Source of the DNA: Planctomycetaceae bacterium
GTDB taxonomy: Bacteria; Planctomycetota; Planctomycetia; Pirellulales; Pirellulaceae
NCBI GenBank assembly: GCA_018658605.1
Contig: JABHUV010000004.1
Span: 1-27,401, forward strand
Reading direction: 5' to 3'
Length of the DNA: 27,401 bases
The notes beneath the pieces are model-generated. The model did not search any database. It saw only the letters and a program-made list of their open reading frames with translations, and was not told the DNA's origin. Made by a program: the position numbers and the translations under genes. Below are positions 25,734-27,401 of the stretch, piece after piece; positions within the stretch are counted from its first letter, which is position 1; each line of letters opens with the position of its first letter.

Positions 25734-26048
25734 GTGTCAGATAAACAAGTTGCCCACATGGTGTTTTTTACTTTAAAAGAATCGACTAATGAAACGGTGC
25801 AAGCGTTGATTGAGGCTTGCAATCTTTATTTGACGGATCATGACGGAGTCGTTTATTACAGCGTCGGTGCACGTGGCGCTGAGTTTAACCGTCCGGTGAA
25901 TAATCAGACATACGACGTCGGACTGCACGTCGTGTTTACGGATAAGGCGGCGCACGATACCTATCAAACCGCGCCGCGACATCTCACATTTATCGCGGAG
26001 AATAAAGATAGCTGGGAAGCGGTGGATATTTTTGATAGCTACGTCTGA
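25734..26048 (+). CDS. Dabb-domain (stress-responsive alpha/beta barrel) protein
   Basis: From the GTG at 25734 the product is 104 residues, the normal size of a single Dabb domain, a dimeric ferredoxin-like alpha+beta barrel. VAHMVFFTLKES near the start and DVGLHVVFTDKAAHDTYQTAPRHLTFIAEN in the second half are typical, including the closing HLxFI segment. Members range from stress-responsive plant proteins to bacterial proteins of unknown function, so no reaction can be named. The frame is open upstream to 25593, but the extra residues are unlike the family, and AAGGAG at 25719-25724, 9 nt before the GTG, decides the start. A possible promoter (TTGTTT 25563-25568, TTTAAT 25585-25590) lies in the A/T-rich stretch upstream. 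It converges on the ComM gene with 26 nt between the stops. Confidence 0.87.
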   Translation: MSDKQVAHMVFFTLKESTNETVQALIEACNLYLTDHDGVVYYSVGARGAEFNRPVNNQTYDVGLHVVFTDKAAHDTYQTAPRHLTFIAENKDSWEAVDIFDSYV

Positions 26049-26074
26049 GCACGTAGCCACCCGCCTCGCATGCA

Positions 26075-27401
26075 CTAGCGATTCCAATAACGGCGGTCGA
26101 GTAGGCGATAGTTGACGGCTTCGTGGATATGGTGTGTGTCGATTTTCTCGGCGTCGTCGATATCAGCGATGGTTTGGGAAACCCGCAAGATTTTGTCGTG
26201 AGTCCGCGCGGAGAATCCAAGTTCATTAATGCTCTGGCCGAGTGTTGCTCGAGCGTCGGTCGTTAGATGACACAATTGACGGATTTGTGGTCCCGGCAAT
26301 TGCGAATTACATCGAAACACTAGATTCTCGAATCGCGCCGCCTGTTTTTTTCTTGCGCGCTTCACGTCCGAGACCATTTGACGACTGCTCGTGCCATCGG
26401 CAGTTGCCGATAATTCTTTGAATGGCACGGCGGGAATTTCGATTTGGATATCAATCCGATCCAGCATCGGCCCGCTAATCTTGGCGAGATACCGCTCGAC
26501 CAGAGGCAAAAAACATTGGCAACTTCGATGCGGGTCGTTGCGGAACCCGCAGGGACAGGGGTTCATGGCAGCCACTAGCATAAAGTTAGCAGGAAATGTG
26601 GCTGAGCCTTTGGCTCGCGATATCGTGACCTGCTGGTCTTCCATGGGCTGTCGCAGGACTTCAATTGTTTGTCGCGAAAACTCGGGCAATTCGTCGAGAA
26701 ACAACACACCGTTGTGGGACATCGATATTTCCCCAGGCAACGGTACGCTGCCACCTCCCACAAGACCAGCTTGGCTGATCGTATGGTGCGGTGAACGAAA
26801 CGGTCGCTGCGTTAGCAGTGGGGTCTCTTCCGGTAGACGTCCGAGAACACTGTATATCTGACTTGCTTCGATCGACTCTGTGGTTGTCAGTGGCGGCAAA
26901 ATTGTCGGCAATCGTTTTGCCAGCATTGTTTTGCCGGCGCCTGGCGAACCGATCATCAGGATGTTGTGTGCGCCGGCAGCAGCGATTACCAAAGCCCTTT
27001 TTGCCATTTCTTGACCACGAACGTCGGCGTAGTCGAGCAGATAATCATTGGCTTGTAGCATGGAGTTGGCTAATGTTTCGAGTGGCGGGATTTCTAGTTT
27101 CCCATCCAAGAAGGCAACCGTTTCCTGTAAGGTATCGACCGGGATAACATCAATTTCTGCGACTACAGATGCTTCTGTCCCGTTTGCCGAGGGGACAATA
27201 ATCCCGCGCAGAGTCTTAGACTTTGCTGTTGCAATCGCCATCGACAACACACCTCGGACTGGCCGCATTTCTCCGGCGAGTGAGAGTTCACCGACGATGG
27301 CGTATTCTTGGAGTCGATCATGGATGAGTGAGTCGGTGCTGGCGAGCATGCCAATCGCGATTGGCAGATCAAATGAGGCAGCGTGTTTGGGGAGTTCTGC
27401 G
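26075..27401 (-). CDS. comM: YifB/ComM-type Mg-chelatase-like AAA+ ATPase (5' truncated)
   Basis: The frame is open through the right edge, where it reads AELPKHAASFDLPIAIGML, a signature of the N-terminal ribosomal-S5-like domain of YifB/ComM. About 441 of the usual 500 or so residues are therefore present and the start is outside. The AAA+ module shows Walker A GSPGAGKTML, Walker B VLFLDELPEF, the AMNPCPCGFRND...CQC cysteine cluster, and the arginine-containing ISGPMLDRIDIQIE segment; the C-terminal Mg-chelatase domain ends in NYRLLDRRYWNR. ComM of naturally transformable bacteria is a hexameric helicase that promotes branch migration during integration of incoming DNA. The gene is also widespread in bacteria not known to be competent. 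No other competence gene is in the window. Confidence 0.93.
   Translation of the reverse strand, partial: AELPKHAASFDLPIAIGMLASTDSLIHDRLQEYAIVGELSLAGEMRPVRGVLSMAIATAKSKTLRGIIVPSANGTEASVVAEIDVIPVDTLQETVAFLDGKLEIPPLETLANSMLQANDYLLDYADVRGQEMAKRALVIAAAGAHNILMIGSPGAGKTMLAKRLPTILPPLTTTESIEASQIYSVLGRLPEETPLLTQRPFRSPHHTISQAGLVGGGSVPLPGEISMSHNGVLFLDELPEFSRQTIEVLRQPMEDQQVTISRAKGSATFPANFMLVAAMNPCPCGFRNDPHRSCQCFLPLVERYLAKISGPMLDRIDIQIEIPAVPFKELSATADGTSSRQMVSDVKRARKKQAARFENLVFRCNSQLPGPQIRQLCHLTTDARATLGQSINELGFSARTHDKILRVSQTIADIDDAEKIDTHHIHEAVNYRLLDRRYWNR

Noticed and set aside
26391..26861. 156-codon plus-strand frame opposite the ComM gene
   Set aside because: It is the reverse-strand shadow of strongly conserved AAA+ coding sequence and has no recognisable domain.

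Overview
The window reads as a chromosomal segment of a planctomycete, most likely of the Pirellulales/Pirellulaceae type. The evidence is the gene mix: two Tat-exported DUF1501 proteins, a Tat-exported Gfo/Idh/MocA oxidoreductase, a Tat-exported SMP-30 protein, a sialate O-acetylesterase-type esterase, an FGE-sulfatase-domain (SUMF1-like) protein and a secreted lactonase-type propeller. Base composition is moderate, near 50% GC by eye. Genes are mostly single, on alternating strands and in short units. There is no IS element, phage gene, CRISPR array, tRNA or rRNA that I can see.

Layout. 1-1320: 3' part of a multi-pass membrane protein resembling GT-C glycosyltransferases, cut by the left edge. 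1358-2773 (-): secreted esterase. 2963-5987 (+): DUF1501 protein, then an N-acyl-D-amino-acid deacylase-like amidohydrolase. 6263-7207 (+): periplasmic thioredoxin-fold protein ending at a very strong intrinsic terminator. 7420-8790 (-): second DUF1501 protein. 9039-9617 (+): SAM methyltransferase. 9636-10850 (-): exported FGE-domain protein whose domain is split by an insert of about 120 residues. 10946-12073 (-): membrane fatty acid desaturase. 12074-13114: the only long non-coding stretch. 13115-17088 (+): class I ribonucleotide reductase operon nrdA-nrdB with its terminator. 17257-19118 (+): lactonase-family propeller and a minimal MscS-type channel. 19172-20305 (-): SMP-30/gluconolactonase-like protein. 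20475-20909 (+): AhpD-like protein. 20921-22793 (-): transglutaminase-like lipoprotein followed by a PIG-L deacetylase. 22902-24230 (-): Gfo/Idh/MocA oxidoreductase. 24477-25523 (+): ApbE flavinyltransferase. 25734-26048 (+): Dabb-domain protein. 26075-27401 (-): ComM/YifB ATPase, cut by the right edge.

The most informative part is the ribonucleotide reductase locus. The radical-site tyrosine of NrdB is replaced by phenylalanine (F131) and the first metal ligand is Glu (E93). Every key residue sits exactly four positions after its Chlamydia trachomatis counterpart, so this should be a subclass Ic (Mn/Fe, tyrosyl-radical-free) enzyme. NrdA carries two N-terminal ATP cones. About 570 nt upstream there is a sigma70-type promoter overlapped by two NrdR-box-like 16-mers whose starts are 31 bp apart, the geometry known for NrdR. 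This implies a long, hairpin-rich 5' leader with one hairpin ending just before the nrdA ribosome binding site.

Most of the remaining genes are envelope or catabolic functions typical of planctomycetes: esterase, deacylase, oxidoreductase, lactonases and exported proteins of unknown role. Apart from nrdAB, the transglutaminase/PIG-L pair and perhaps DUF1501/deacylase, I see no convincing multi-gene pathway.
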